Shown: piece after piece, positions 41,157 to 50,108 of the stretch
Position numbering within the stretch: the stretch's first letter is position 1
How the letters are laid out: every line of letters starts with the position of its first letter
Assembly: GCF_002234595.1 (NCBI RefSeq)
Contig: NZ_NMUL01000058.1
Coordinates: 1-64,000 of the forward strand
Length of the DNA stretch: 64,000 nucleotides
Source: Amycolatopsis vastitatis
Lineage (GTDB): Bacteria; Actinomycetota; Actinomycetes; Mycobacteriales; Pseudonocardiaceae
Direction: 5' to 3'
Position numbers and translations under genes: made by a program
Notes under the pieces: generated by a model
Seen by the model: only the letters and a program-made list of their open reading frames with translations
Databases searched by the model: none
What the model was told of the DNA's origin: nothing

Positions 41157-42709
41157 GCGGTTCCGTTCGTGATGGTTTCGGCGGCGAGGGCGCGCAGTTC
41201 GACGCGGCGGATCTTGCCCGTGGCGTTGCGCGGCAAGGCGTCGGTGAACCGCACGTGTTTCGGCACCTTGTAGCGCGCGAGGTGCCGCTCGAGATGGGCG
41301 CGGAACGCCGCCGGGTCCAGCTCGGCACCGGGCCGGACGACGACGAAGGCGGCGCCGACCTCGCCCCAGCGGTCGTCGGGCACGCCCACCACGGCGCAGG
41401 CGTCGACCTCGTCGAGGCGCACGGCGACCGCTTCCACCTCGGCAGGATAGACGTTCTCGCCGCCGGAGATGATCATGTCCTTGACCCGGTCGACGACGTG
41501 GGCCCAGCCGTCGTCGTCGACCCGGACGACGTCGCCGGTGCGGAACCAGTCGCCGTCGACGAAGCTCGCCTTCGACTCCTCGGGCCGGTTCCAGTAGCCG
41601 CCGAAGACGTGCGGGCCGCGCACGAGCAGCTCGGCGGGGGTGCCGCCGAGCGGTTCGGGGGTGAAGTCCGGGCCGAGGGCCGCCACGTCGGTGAAGAAGT
41701 GCGGCACCCCGGCGGCGACCGGGTGGTCGAGCGTGCCTTCGTGGGTGGCCATCGAGACCCCCGGCGCGGCCTCGGTCATGCCGTAGCCCTGGAGCAGCTT
41801 CACGCCGCGGTCGAGCCACGCCTGCGCGACGCGTTCGGCCACCGGCGAGCCGCCGTACAGCACGCAGGTCAGCGAACTGAGGTCGGTGGCGTCCCAGGAT
41901 TCGTGCCGCCACATCATCTCGAGCATCGTGGGGACCGCGGAGAAGCTCGTGATCCCGGCTTCGCCGATCCGGGCGAGGATGGTGCCCGGGTCGAACTTCG
42001 CCACCGGTTCGACGCTGCCGCCCTTGAACAGCGTCGGCAGCGTGATCTGGCCGAGCCCGACGCAGTGGAACAGCGGCGCGATGCACAGCGCCTTGTCGGT
42101 GCCCAGGACGTCCAGGTGCGCCAGCTGGTTGACGGTGTTCCAGGTCAGGTTGCCGTGGGTGAGGACCGCCGCCTTCGGCCGTCCGGTGGTGCCCGAGGTG
42201 TAGAGCAGCAGGCACGGATCTTCCAGTCCCACCCGCGTTTCCGGCGGGGGACCGGCCGCGGCGATTTCGGCCTCGAAGTCCAGTTCGCCGTCGGCCGGGT
42301 CCGTCGCGACGACGACGCCTTCCGGCAGTGAACCGGCCTCCGCCACGAGGTCCGCGGTGTCGGAGCTGTGCACGAGGACCGTGGCACCGCTGTCGTCGAG
42401 CATGTACCGGATCTCAGTGGGGGAGAGCCGGTAGTTGAGCGGGACGAAGATCGCGCCGCACCGCGCGGTGGCGAAGAGCGTCTCGAACACGGTGATGTCG
42501 TTTACGCCGAGATAGGCCACCCGGTCGCCCGGGCGCACGCCGAGCCGGGCCAGCGCGCCGGCGAGGCGGGCGACCCGGTCGGCGAGCCCGGCATACGTCA
42601 GCGTCCGGTCCGCCTGCACGAGCGCGGTGCGGTCCGGGTTGATCCGGGCCCGGCGGGCGGGCCAGCTGCCGAGGCCGAAATCGGGGAGGTGCACGGTCTT
42701 CTCCTTCAC
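41153..42709 (-). CDS. AMP-dependent acyl-CoA synthetase
   Basis: A 518-aa fatty-acid/aryl-acid CoA ligase with LLYTSGTTGRPKAAV, the YGMTEAAPG motif, GDWFRTGDVV and the catalytic Lys in PRNATGKIRR. It activates the acid produced by the adjacent alcohol and aldehyde dehydrogenases. The GTG at 42709 overlaps the upstream stop as GTGA. A second GTG at 42694 lies 6 bp after AAGGAG and could be the true start. Confidence 0.9.
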   Translation of the reverse strand: MKEKTVHLPDFGLGSWPARRARINPDRTALVQADRTLTYAGLADRVARLAGALARLGVRPGDRVAYLGVNDITVFETLFATARCGAIFVPLNYRLSPTEIRYMLDDSGATVLVHSSDTADLVAEAGSLPEGVVVATDPADGELDFEAEIAAAGPPPETRVGLEDPCLLLYTSGTTGRPKAAVLTHGNLTWNTVNQLAHLDVLGTDKALCIAPLFHCVGLGQITLPTLFKGGSVEPVAKFDPGTILARIGEAGITSFSAVPTMLEMMWRHESWDATDLSSLTCVLYGGSPVAERVAQAWLDRGVKLLQGYGMTEAAPGVSMATHEGTLDHPVAAGVPHFFTDVAALGPDFTPEPLGGTPAELLVRGPHVFGGYWNRPEESKASFVDGDWFRTGDVVRVDDDGWAHVVDRVKDMIISGGENVYPAEVEAVAVRLDEVDACAVVGVPDDRWGEVGAAFVVVRPGAELDPAAFRAHLERHLARYKVPKHVRFTDALPRNATGKIRRVELRALAAETITNGTA

Positions 42710-43809
42710 AGGCGGAGCACCGGTTTGATCGTCTTACCGGAAAGCATGTCGTCGACTGCCTCTTGAATCTGCCCGAACTCGTAGTGGGTGACCAGCTTTT
42801 CGACCGGGAACCGGCCCGCGGCGACGAGCCCGGCCAGCGTCGGCACCAGGGCCTGGGTCTCGGCGTCGCCCATCGTGAGGCCGACGACGTGCCGTCCGGG
42901 CAGCAGGAAGTTGACGTCCACGGGCACCTCGGTGCCGAACGCGGGTGCGCCGACGACGACCGCGGTGCCGCGCGCGGCGAGCGTGCCGATCGCCGTCCGG
43001 AGCACGTCGGCGTTGCCGGTGGTCTCCACGACGCCGTCGACGCCCCGGCCGCCGGTCAGCTTGCCGACCGCCTCGGCCAGGTCCTCTCCGGACGTGTCGA
43101 TCGTGTCGGTGGCGCCGAGCTCCAGGGCCAGAGCCAGCCGTGCCGCCACCCGGTCCACGGCGATGATCCGGGTCGACGGCGTCAGGCAGGCGGCCATGAC
43201 CGCGGACAACCCCACCGCGCCGGCGCCGGTGACCAGCAGCGTGGCGCCCGGCCGCGGGGCCAGGACGTTCCACACCGCCCCGGCGCCGGTCATGATGCCG
43301 CAGCCGAGCGGCGCCAGGAGGTCCAGCGGCGCGTCGGCGGGGACCTTGACGACGCTGCGTTCGTCGGCCACGGCGTGCCCGGCGAAGCTGGACTGGCCGA
43401 AGAAGTGCCCGCCGAGCGGAGTGCCGTCGCGGGAGATCGGGGACGTGCCGTCCGGGCGCCGCCCGCCGAGGAGGTTGGCCGGCAGCCAGGTTTCGCAGTA
43501 GGCGGGGTGGCCGTCCCGGCAGTTCGCGCACCCGCCGCAGGAGGTGTAGCTGAGCAGGACCTTGTCGCCGGGCGCGACGCGCGTGACCGCGGCGCCCGTC
43601 TCCTCGACGATCCCGGCGCCTTCGTGGCCGAGGACGCCGGGCAGCGGGAAGGGCAGGGCGCCGGCGGCGACGCCGAGGTCGGTGTGGCACACGCCGGTGG
43701 CGACGATCCGGACGCGGACCTCGTCGTCGCGCAGCTCGTCCAGCACGACTTCGCCGAGGGTGAACCCGGAACCGGCGGACTCCACGACGGCCGCTGTGGT
43801 GGTGGGCAT
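42706..43809 (-). CDS. Zinc-dependent alcohol dehydrogenase, aryl-alcohol (XylB-like) type
   Basis: A 367-aa medium-chain dehydrogenase. Catalytic zinc ligands include Cys41 and His62-Glu63. The structural zinc is held by Cys91, Cys94, Cys97 and Cys105. NAD binding is by LLVTGAGAVGLSAV. The GGHFFGQSSFA segment and the ending SGKTIKPVLRL are typical of benzyl/aryl-alcohol dehydrogenases. AGGAG precedes the ATG at 43809. It works with the aldehyde dehydrogenase gene 17 bp upstream to take an alcohol to an acid. Confidence 0.9.
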   Translation of the reverse strand: MPTTTAAVVESAGSGFTLGEVVLDELRDDEVRVRIVATGVCHTDLGVAAGALPFPLPGVLGHEGAGIVEETGAAVTRVAPGDKVLLSYTSCGGCANCRDGHPAYCETWLPANLLGGRRPDGTSPISRDGTPLGGHFFGQSSFAGHAVADERSVVKVPADAPLDLLAPLGCGIMTGAGAVWNVLAPRPGATLLVTGAGAVGLSAVMAACLTPSTRIIAVDRVAARLALALELGATDTIDTSGEDLAEAVGKLTGGRGVDGVVETTGNADVLRTAIGTLAARGTAVVVGAPAFGTEVPVDVNFLLPGRHVVGLTMGDAETQALVPTLAGLVAAGRFPVEKLVTHYEFGQIQEAVDDMLSGKTIKPVLRL

Positions 43810-43826
43810 GGGGCTTCTCCTGGGGG

Positions 43827-45299
43827 TCAGGCGAGGGAGATGACGACGGACTTCGTGCGCGTGTAGGCGTCGAGGGATTCGGGGCCGTATTCGCGGCCGA
43901 AACCGGAGGCCTTGACACCGCCGAAGGGGATCGCGGGGTCGAGCATCGCCCAGTCGTTGACCCAGACGATCCCGGCCTCCAGCCGCGCGGCGACGCGGTG
44001 GGCGCGAGCGAGGTTCGTGGTCTGCAGCCCGGCCGCGAGGCCGTAGGGCGTGCCGTTGGCCAGGGCGATCGCCTCGTCCTCGGTGCTGAAGCGCTGGACG
44101 GTCAGCACGGGACCGAAGATCTCCTCCTGGATCACGCGGGAGTCCTCCGGCAGGTCCGCGATCACCGTCGGCTGGAAGAAGAACCCGCCTTCGATGTCGC
44201 CCCGCCCGCCGCCGGCGACGATCCGGCCGCCGTCGGCGAGCGCCAGTTCGACGTACTGCTCCACCTTCGCCCGGTGCCGCTCGCCCGCCATCGGGCCGAC
44301 CACCGTCGCGGGGTCGAACGGGTCGCCCACCGGCACGTGCGGCACGGCTTCGGCGAGCGCGCCCAGGACCGTGTCGTACAGCGCGTCGGCGACCAGCAGC
44401 CGGGGCCCGCCCATGCAGAACTGGCCGGTGTTGAAGACGAACGCCTTGATCACCGCGGCGATCGCCTGCTCGACGTCGGCGTCCTCGAACACGATGTGCG
44501 CCGCGTTGCCACCCAGCTCCAGGGTGACCGGCTTCAGGTGCTCTCCGGCCACGGCCGCCGCGTGCCGCCCGACCGCGGTGGAGCCGGTGAACGCGATCTT
44601 GTCGACCCCGGGGTGGCTCAGCAGGGCGTCGCCGATCTCCGAGCCGAACCCGGTGACCACGTTGAGCACGCCGTCCGGCACGCCGGCTTCGGCGAGGAGT
44701 TCGGCCATCAGCAGCGCGCTGAGGGAGGTGTCCTCGGCCGGCTTGTGCACCACGGTGTTCCCGGCGGCCAACGCGGGCGCGATCTTCGAGGTCGACAGGA
44801 TCAGCGGGAAGTTGAACGGCGTGATCGCGGCGACCACGCCGAGCGGTTCGCGGCGGGTGAATGCATGCGAGGGGATCGGGATCTGCCGCGCCGCGCCGTC
44901 CACGCCCTGCGCCAGCGCCGAGTAGTACTCGTACTGTTCGGCGACCGTCTCGACGTCGACCACCCGGCACAGCGAGATCGGCTTGCCGACGTCGGCGCTC
45001 TCGACCGCGGCGATCTCGTCCGCGCGCTTCCGCACGAGGTCCGCGACCCGGTGCAGCACCCGCGCCCGTTCCCGGCCCGGCGTCGCGGCCCAGCCGCCGA
45101 ACGCCTGCCGGGCCGCCGCCACCGCGGCGTCCACGTCGGCGGCCGACGCGCGGGCGAGGGAGGTGAGGGTCTGCCCGGTGGCCGGGTCCACGGCGTCGAA
45201 GCGGTCGGCGGCCTCCGTCCAGCGGCCGCCGATGAACAGCCGGCCCGGTTCGACGTCCGGGCGTGGCCGGGTGCCCGGCCGCTCCTCTACTGCGGTCAT
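43827..45299 (-). CDS. NAD(P)-dependent aldehyde dehydrogenase
   Basis: A 490-aa aldehyde dehydrogenase with the fold's landmarks: TPFNFPLILSTSKIAPALAAG, the general base in LELGGNAAHIVF, the catalytic cysteine in NTGQFCMGG and EEIFGPVLTV. It is the first gene of the seven-gene operon, and a near-palindrome at 45342-45362 lies upstream. It oxidises the aldehyde made by the alcohol dehydrogenase; substrate unknown. Confidence 0.92.
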   Translation of the reverse strand: MTAVEERPGTRPRPDVEPGRLFIGGRWTEAADRFDAVDPATGQTLTSLARASAADVDAAVAAARQAFGGWAATPGRERARVLHRVADLVRKRADEIAAVESADVGKPISLCRVVDVETVAEQYEYYSALAQGVDGAARQIPIPSHAFTRREPLGVVAAITPFNFPLILSTSKIAPALAAGNTVVHKPAEDTSLSALLMAELLAEAGVPDGVLNVVTGFGSEIGDALLSHPGVDKIAFTGSTAVGRHAAAVAGEHLKPVTLELGGNAAHIVFEDADVEQAIAAVIKAFVFNTGQFCMGGPRLLVADALYDTVLGALAEAVPHVPVGDPFDPATVVGPMAGERHRAKVEQYVELALADGGRIVAGGGRGDIEGGFFFQPTVIADLPEDSRVIQEEIFGPVLTVQRFSTEDEAIALANGTPYGLAAGLQTTNLARAHRVAARLEAGIVWVNDWAMLDPAIPFGGVKASGFGREYGPESLDAYTRTKSVVISLA

Positions 45300-45341
45300 C
45301 CGTCCGACTCCTCACTGAGCTGAGCGATGTAGGCAAGACTG

Positions 45342-45362
45342 TATATCAGGAACCCTGAGATA
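45342..45362. promoter_or_regulatory. Candidate operator of the seven-gene catabolic operon
   Basis: TATATCAGG and CCTGAGATA face each other across 3 bp, a near-palindrome (7 of 9 positions match) 43 bp upstream of the first gene. No regulator gene lies beside the operon, so the binding protein is unknown. Confidence 0.4.
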
Positions 45363-45589
45363 CGCCAGGATGCTGGCGGGCCCGGGTCCTGTCAAGAGGG
45401 CGCCGGTTTGGCCGAGCGTTAACCAAATCCAGTGTGGACAGACGAGTTTTTCACCGGGGGACCGGTTTTCTCACCCGTGGCGGACGGGCCGCGTAACGGC
45501 CGTGAGGGGAACGCCGACTCCAGCGTGCCCTGGAAAAGGCCACGTCCTTTCCTCGCGGCCTGCCGGGCGTGTCGGAAAAGAGGTCGCCT

Positions 45590-47191
45590 GTGAACGCGAA
45601 GATCTTCCCGCGGTTCGCCCGCCGCTCGCTGCCGCCCGGCGCCGCGGTGTTCGCCCTGCTGGCCGGCGCCGGGGTCGCCGTCGCCACCACCTTCTCCGCC
45701 GGGGTTCCGGTCCGCGTACCCGACCACCCGCTGGGCGGCGGGACGGCGTGTGCCGCGCTCGTCGCCCAGCAGCAGGCGCGCGGCAGTGTCAACTACCCCG
45801 CGTCCGAGGTCGAGCCGTACGTCGCCGCCGACCCGGCCGACCCGAACCACCTCGTCGGCTCCGCCCAGCAGGACCGCTGGAACGACGGCGGGTCCAACGG
45901 CCTGACCAACGTCGTCTCCCGCGACGGCGGGGCGACCTGGACCCCGGCCGCCGCGCAGCCGGCGTTCAGCATCTGCGCGGGCGCCACGCCCGGCTCGCCC
46001 GGGTACTTCCAGCGCACCACCGACCCGTGGGTCAGCTTCTCCGCCGACGGCCGGGTCGTGTACTCGATCGCGGACTCGTTCAACGCCGACGGCCCGGCGT
46101 TCGGCGGGGCGAGCTCGATCCTGATCAGCCGCTCGCTCGACGGCGGCGGCCACTGGGAAACCCCCGTCACCGCGCGCCTGGACACCTCGACGCAGGTGCT
46201 CAACGACAAGGAGTCGGTGACCGCCGACCCGCTGCTCGCCGACCGCGCCTACGCGGTGTGGGACCAGCTGGTCTCGCCGCAGAGCCACGCCAACCCCAGC
46301 GCGTACAACCACGCGTTCACCTACCGCGGCCCGAGCTACTTCTCCCGCACCACCGACAAGGGTGCGACCTGGAGCACCGGCCGGATCGTCTTCGACCCCG
46401 GGCAGAACGACCAGACGATCGGCAACCAGATCGTCGTGCCGGTGACCGGCCCGGGCCGGGGTGTGCTGATCGACGGCTTCGACCTGATCACCAACAAGGG
46501 CGGCGCCTGCCTGTTCACCCACGGCGGGCAGCACTGCCACGGCTCGTCGACGTCGACCGCGGCGGTGATCCGGTCCACCGACGGCGGGACCACGTGGTCC
46601 GGCGCCATCGGCATCGACACCCAGCAGGTGGCCTCGGTGGCGATCGCCGGGCACCCCGTCCGCTCGAGCGACGAGCTGCCCGAGTTCGCCGTCAACCCGG
46701 TCAACGGCTTCGTGTACGCGGTCTGGCAGGACAGCCGGTTCAGCGCCACCGGCGCGTCGAAGATCGCGTTCGCCCAGTCCACCGACGGCGGGCTGACGTG
46801 GGGCCCGACCATCCGCGTCGACCAGTCGCCGGGTGACACGCCCGCGTTCGTGCCGCAGATCCACGCCGCCGCCGACGGCACGATCGGCCTGACCTACTAC
46901 GACCTGCAGAACGCAACCCCGGCGCAGCCCGGGCTCACCGACGCGTTCATCGCCCACTGCCACGCCGCCACGAGCGACTGCGGCAACCCGGCGAACTGGG
47001 CCGTCAACGGGCAGACGAGGCTCACCACCACGTCGTTCGACTACACCACCGCACCGGACGCCGGCGGCTACTTCCTCGGCGACTACACCGGGCTCGCCGG
47101 AACCGGGACGACGCTGAACGCCTACTTCGGCATGGCGTTGCCGGTGGCCACCAGCGGCGTGTCGGACATCTTCGCCAACCACGCCGGTTAG
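45590..47191 (+). CDS. Secreted sialidase-fold protein with Asp-box repeats
   Basis: A 533-aa secreted protein. The signal segment is PGAAVFALLAGAGVAVATT. The mature part has repeated Asp-boxes of the S.DGG.TW type (SRDGGATW, STDGGTTW, STDGGLTW and weaker copies), the mark of a six-bladed BNR propeller. Such proteins are sialidases or other exo-glycosidases, or binding proteins without activity. The arginine triad of true sialidases cannot be confirmed by eye. The GTG at 45590 follows AAAAGAGG; a GTG at 45569 is the alternative. Confidence 0.8.
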   Translation: MNAKIFPRFARRSLPPGAAVFALLAGAGVAVATTFSAGVPVRVPDHPLGGGTACAALVAQQQARGSVNYPASEVEPYVAADPADPNHLVGSAQQDRWNDGGSNGLTNVVSRDGGATWTPAAAQPAFSICAGATPGSPGYFQRTTDPWVSFSADGRVVYSIADSFNADGPAFGGASSILISRSLDGGGHWETPVTARLDTSTQVLNDKESVTADPLLADRAYAVWDQLVSPQSHANPSAYNHAFTYRGPSYFSRTTDKGATWSTGRIVFDPGQNDQTIGNQIVVPVTGPGRGVLIDGFDLITNKGGACLFTHGGQHCHGSSTSTAAVIRSTDGGTTWSGAIGIDTQQVASVAIAGHPVRSSDELPEFAVNPVNGFVYAVWQDSRFSATGASKIAFAQSTDGGLTWGPTIRVDQSPGDTPAFVPQIHAAADGTIGLTYYDLQNATPAQPGLTDAFIAHCHAATSDCGNPANWAVNGQTRLTTTSFDYTTAPDAGGYFLGDYTGLAGTGTTLNAYFGMALPVATSGVSDIFANHAG

Positions 47192-47207
47192 CGCGGGACC
47201 CAAACGC

Positions 47208-47287
47208 CCCAATGTGGCGTTCGGTGCGTCAGACGCACCCAATGTGGCGTTCGGTGCGTTGGACGCAACCAACGCCACATTGGGGCG
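47208..47287. repeat. Dispersed 30-bp repeat element, copy B
   Basis: Two tandem 30-bp units (47208-47237 and 47238-47267) beginning CCCAATGTGGCGTT are followed by the inverted arm AACGCCACATTGGG (47271-47284). The arrangement is the same as at 25211-25290. It lies 17 bp after the sialidase-fold stop and may end that transcript. Confidence 0.9.
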
Positions 47288-47542
47288 CATCGGAACCCGG
47301 TCACGGAAAGCGCCTGGCTGCGAAAAGCGGAGATCATCACCCGGAGGGGTGGTTTGGGACAGCCGCGTACACGTCGCGTGCGGGTGCGCCGGGTTCGGCC
47401 GTTGGCGGGGTTGCGCCGTTCGGATCAAGGGCTACGCTGCGAAGTGCGGTTCAGTGGCGGCCGCCCCCTCCGACTTGGCCAGCGTTCGAGCGGACCGGTG
47501 AGGCCCGTTCGGCACGTCATCTGCGAATGAAGGCGTGTGAAG
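47288..47542. other. Leader/promoter region of the STAS gene
   Basis: No gene is recognised here. Open frames in this stretch are simply translations of the 30-bp repeat and its flank. The region presumably holds the promoter of the STAS gene at 47543, but I could not pick a convincing -35/-10 pair. Confidence 0.4.
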
Positions 47543-47968
47543 ATGTTAGTCGTCCAGCCCCCCGCGACGGCGATCCCCGTAGTGCCGTCCGTGCGCGAAC
47601 AGCGTCGTGCGTTCGACATCCAGGTGATCCGCCCGTACTTCGGCGCGGTCATGGTCCGGATCCGCGGCGCCCTCGACGCGGACAGCGCTCTCCAGCTCCG
47701 CTCGGCGGTGAGCACCTGGGCGCACCGCCGGTTCCCGGTCCTCGTGCTCGACCTGTCCGAGGTCGACTTCCTCGACGCCGCCGGGCTCGCCGCCCTCGGC
47801 GGCATCCAGGCCCGGACGGTCAAGGAGAACACCACCCTCCGGATCATCACCGGCGACAACCGCGTGGTGCGCCGGGCCTTGGCGGACAGCGGGCTCGACC
47901 ACGCGCTCAACGTCAGCCGGCTGCCGTCGGGCTGGGAACGCGCGCAGGAGATCCCCGGCCAGGGCTGA
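47543..47968 (+). CDS. STAS-domain protein (anti-sigma factor antagonist-like)
   Basis: A 141-aa protein with a single STAS domain (about residues 30-120, core VLVLDLSEVDFLDAAGLAAL). STAS antagonists such as RsbV/SpoIIAA free a sigma factor when a conserved serine is dephosphorylated. Here that position reads Asp78-Ala79-Ala80-Gly81, so the usual phosphorylation switch appears to be missing. The ATG at 47543 lies 9 bp after GAAGG. No partner kinase is adjacent, although two HATPase proteins are encoded elsewhere in the window. Confidence 0.88.
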   Translation: MLVVQPPATAIPVVPSVREQRRAFDIQVIRPYFGAVMVRIRGALDADSALQLRSAVSTWAHRRFPVLVLDLSEVDFLDAAGLAALGGIQARTVKENTTLRIITGDNRVVRRALADSGLDHALNVSRLPSGWERAQEIPGQG

Positions 47969-48037
47969 GACAACCGGGCCTCCGGCCCGGGCCCGGGGGC
48001 TCCGCCACCCGGACCCCCGGAAGACATGACTGATTCG

Positions 48038-48973
48038 TCACCGGGGCGCGGCCGGTTCGCGCAGGCCTTCGATCGTTTCCCGCAACGCGTCGTCGGTCGG
48101 CGTCGGCTCGATGCCGAACGCGGCCGTCGCGGCGGACGAGTCGAGGACGAACGGCTGCCGGAGCTGGTACTGCATCTCGGTCATCTCCCGTGCCATCGGG
48201 TTGAAGAGCCCGGCGAGCCGCAGGGCGAAGGCGGGCATGGTGGCGATGCGGGCGGCCGGCGCTCCGGCCAGTTCCGCGGCGCGCTCGGCGAGCCGGCGCA
48301 GCGACATCGCCGGTGCGGTCGGCACGTGCCACGGCCGGCCCCAGGCCCGCTCGTCGGCCGCGACCGCGACCAAGGTGCGGGCGACGTCGCCGACGTGGGT
48401 CCAGCTGTGCGGGGCGTCCAGGTCGGCCGGGGCCGAGGCTCGCTTGCCGGCCAGCACCTTCGGCAGCACCAGGGCGGTGAACACCGAAAGCGTGCCCGCG
48501 CCGAGGTAGTCGGATCCGCGCACCTCGGCCGTGCGGATCCGGCCGGCTTCGTGCGCGGCCAGCGCGCCCGTCCACAGCTTGGCCCGTACCTCGCCCTTCA
48601 CCGAGTTGGGCCGCACCGGCAGCTGCTCGGTCATCGGCCCGTCGACGGCGCCGTAGGCGTAGAGGTTGCCGGTCGTGACGAGCACGGCGCCGCTGGTCTC
48701 GGCGGCCCGCAGGAGCGCCGCGCCGAGCGGCGGCCAGTCGGTGGCCCAGCGGTGGTACGCGGGTCCCGCGCAGCTGTACAGCGCGACCGCGCCTTCGGTG
48801 TGCCGGGCAAGGGCGCCGGCGTCGGTGGCGTCCGCGGCGACCAGCCGGACCCCTTCGACCTCCGGGCCGCCACCGCGACGGCTGAGCAGGCGGACTTCTT
48901 CGCCCCGGGCGGCGAGCAGGCGGGCGGTGGCCGCGCCGACCGGACCGGCGCCGACGATGACGTGCACAGACAT
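48038..48973 (-). CDS. NAD(P)-dependent epimerase/dehydratase-family protein
   Basis: A 311-aa extended SDR/NmrA-like protein with VIVGAGPVGAATARLLA in place of the usual GxxGxxG, then LVTTGNLYAYGAVDG and RGSDYLGAG. The usual YxxxK pair is not clear. It is divergent from a TetR gene, and two identical operators lie between them, so the TetR protein probably controls it. Substrate unknown. Confidence 0.82.
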   Translation of the reverse strand: MSVHVIVGAGPVGAATARLLAARGEEVRLLSRRGGGPEVEGVRLVAADATDAGALARHTEGAVALYSCAGPAYHRWATDWPPLGAALLRAAETSGAVLVTTGNLYAYGAVDGPMTEQLPVRPNSVKGEVRAKLWTGALAAHEAGRIRTAEVRGSDYLGAGTLSVFTALVLPKVLAGKRASAPADLDAPHSWTHVGDVARTLVAVAADERAWGRPWHVPTAPAMSLRRLAERAAELAGAPAARIATMPAFALRLAGLFNPMAREMTEMQYQLRQPFVLDSSAATAAFGIEPTPTDDALRETIEGLREPAAPR

Positions 48974-48995
48974 GGAACCCCCAGTGACGACGGAA

Positions 48996-49063
48996 GAGAA
49001 CACTGTTCTCGGATAAGAACACCGTACTGGCCAGGATGCGACGCCGTCAAGAACACTGTTCTC
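48996..49063. promoter_or_regulatory. Two identical palindromic TetR operators
   Basis: GAGAACACTGTTCTC (48996-49010) and AAGAACACTGTTCTC (49049-49063) share the palindrome AGAACACTGTTCT. One lies 23 bp before the epimerase start and the other 41 bp before the TetR start. Confidence 0.8.
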
Positions 49064-49103
49064 GTCGAGTTCGGGTGTTCTCTCCGTGTGCGACACTGGG
49101 GCC

Positions 49104-49775
49104 ATGTCCGCCTCGTCGCTGCGCGCCCGGGTCCGCTCGGAGATGCACCAGGAGATCAAGGAAGCCGCCCGGCGGCGCCTGGCCGCCGAAGGCGCGAACC
49201 TGTCCCTGCGCGCCGTCGCGAGAGACATGGGCATCGTGGCTTCGGCGCTGTACCGGTACTTCCCGAGCCGCGACGCCCTGCTGACCGCGTTGATCATCGA
49301 CGCCTACGTCGGCTTGGGCGAGGCGGCGGCCGGCGCCGAAGCGGCGGTCCCGCGCGATGACCTGCGTGGCCGGTGGCTCGCCGTCTGCCGCGCGGTGCGG
49401 TCCTGGGCGCTCGCGCACCCGGCCGAATACGGCCTGCTCTACGGAAACCCCGTGCCCGGCTACACCGCGCCGCCGGAAACCGTGGCGCCGGCGTCGAAAG
49501 TGATCCTGCTGCTCGCCGCCGTCGTCCAGGACGTCCCCGGTGCGCTTCCGCCGGTGCCCGGGCCCGTCCGCCCCGACCTGCGGCGCCTGCTCGACGGGCA
49601 GGGCCCCACCGATCTGACCGAGGAGCGGCTGGATCGGGTTCTCCTCGCCTGGACGCACTTGTTCGGCCAGGTCGGCTTCGAGGTCTTCCACCGCCTCGAC
49701 GCCATGATCGCGGCCCGCGCCGAATACTTCGACCACCACATGTCGCTGCTGGCCGATCTCGCCGGCCTGCCCTGA
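49104..49775 (+). CDS. TetR/AcrR-family regulator
   Basis: A 223-aa TetR protein with an N-terminal helix-turn-helix (LSLRAVARDMGIVASALYRYFPSRDALL) and a C-terminal ligand domain containing AWTHLFGQVGFEVF. It is divergent from the epimerase gene across two identical operators, a standard self-controlled repressor arrangement. The ATG at 49104 is chosen; an upstream GTG at 49086 would reach closer to the second operator. Confidence 0.92.
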   Translation: MSASSLRARVRSEMHQEIKEAARRRLAAEGANLSLRAVARDMGIVASALYRYFPSRDALLTALIIDAYVGLGEAAAGAEAAVPRDDLRGRWLAVCRAVRSWALAHPAEYGLLYGNPVPGYTAPPETVAPASKVILLLAAVVQDVPGALPPVPGPVRPDLRRLLDGQGPTDLTEERLDRVLLAWTHLFGQVGFEVFHRLDAMIAARAEYFDHHMSLLADLAGLP

Positions 49776-49781
49776 CCCGGC

Positions 49782-50108
49782 TCAGGGCTGGTCGAGCGGG
49801 GCCAGCTCGGCGAACGGCCGCCGCAACCGGACCTCGGCGCCCGAGAGGTCGAGGTCCGCCCACTCGACGTAGCGGGTGTGCCGGTGCAGCAGGCGGATGA
49901 GGGCGATCAGCGGCGTCGGGCCGCGCTGGTCGTGCCGCTGGTAGCCGAAGAGGCGCACCCGGGTGCGGCCGACGATCACCCCGCGCACGACGAGTTCGGG
50001 CAGCCCGTCGCTCCGCGGCGTCGCCTCGGCCCGGATCTCGCGGATCGCCCCGACGTCCCGGCCCGCGGCGTCGCGGACCCGGCGGCCGATCAGCTCACCG
50101 GCTCGCAC
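49782..50108 (-). CDS. PRC-barrel-like protein
   Basis: A 108-aa protein whose start (ELIGRRVRDAAGRDVGAIREIRA) and following strands fit a PRC-barrel. It has no membrane segments. The GTG start overlaps the end of another PRC-barrel gene by 14 bp, so both are made with the transporter upstream. Its stop lies only 7 bp from the convergent TetR stop. Confidence 0.7.
   Translation of the reverse strand: MRAGELIGRRVRDAAGRDVGAIREIRAEATPRSDGLPELVVRGVIVGRTRVRLFGYQRHDQRGPTPLIALIRLLHRHTRYVEWADLDLSGAEVRLRRPFAELAPLDQP

Noticed and set aside
47214..47501. Open frame translating the 30-bp repeats (peptide rich in GASDAPN-like units)
   Set aside because: The peptide repeats are only translations of the intergenic repeat in one frame; the same element at 25211 is read differently.
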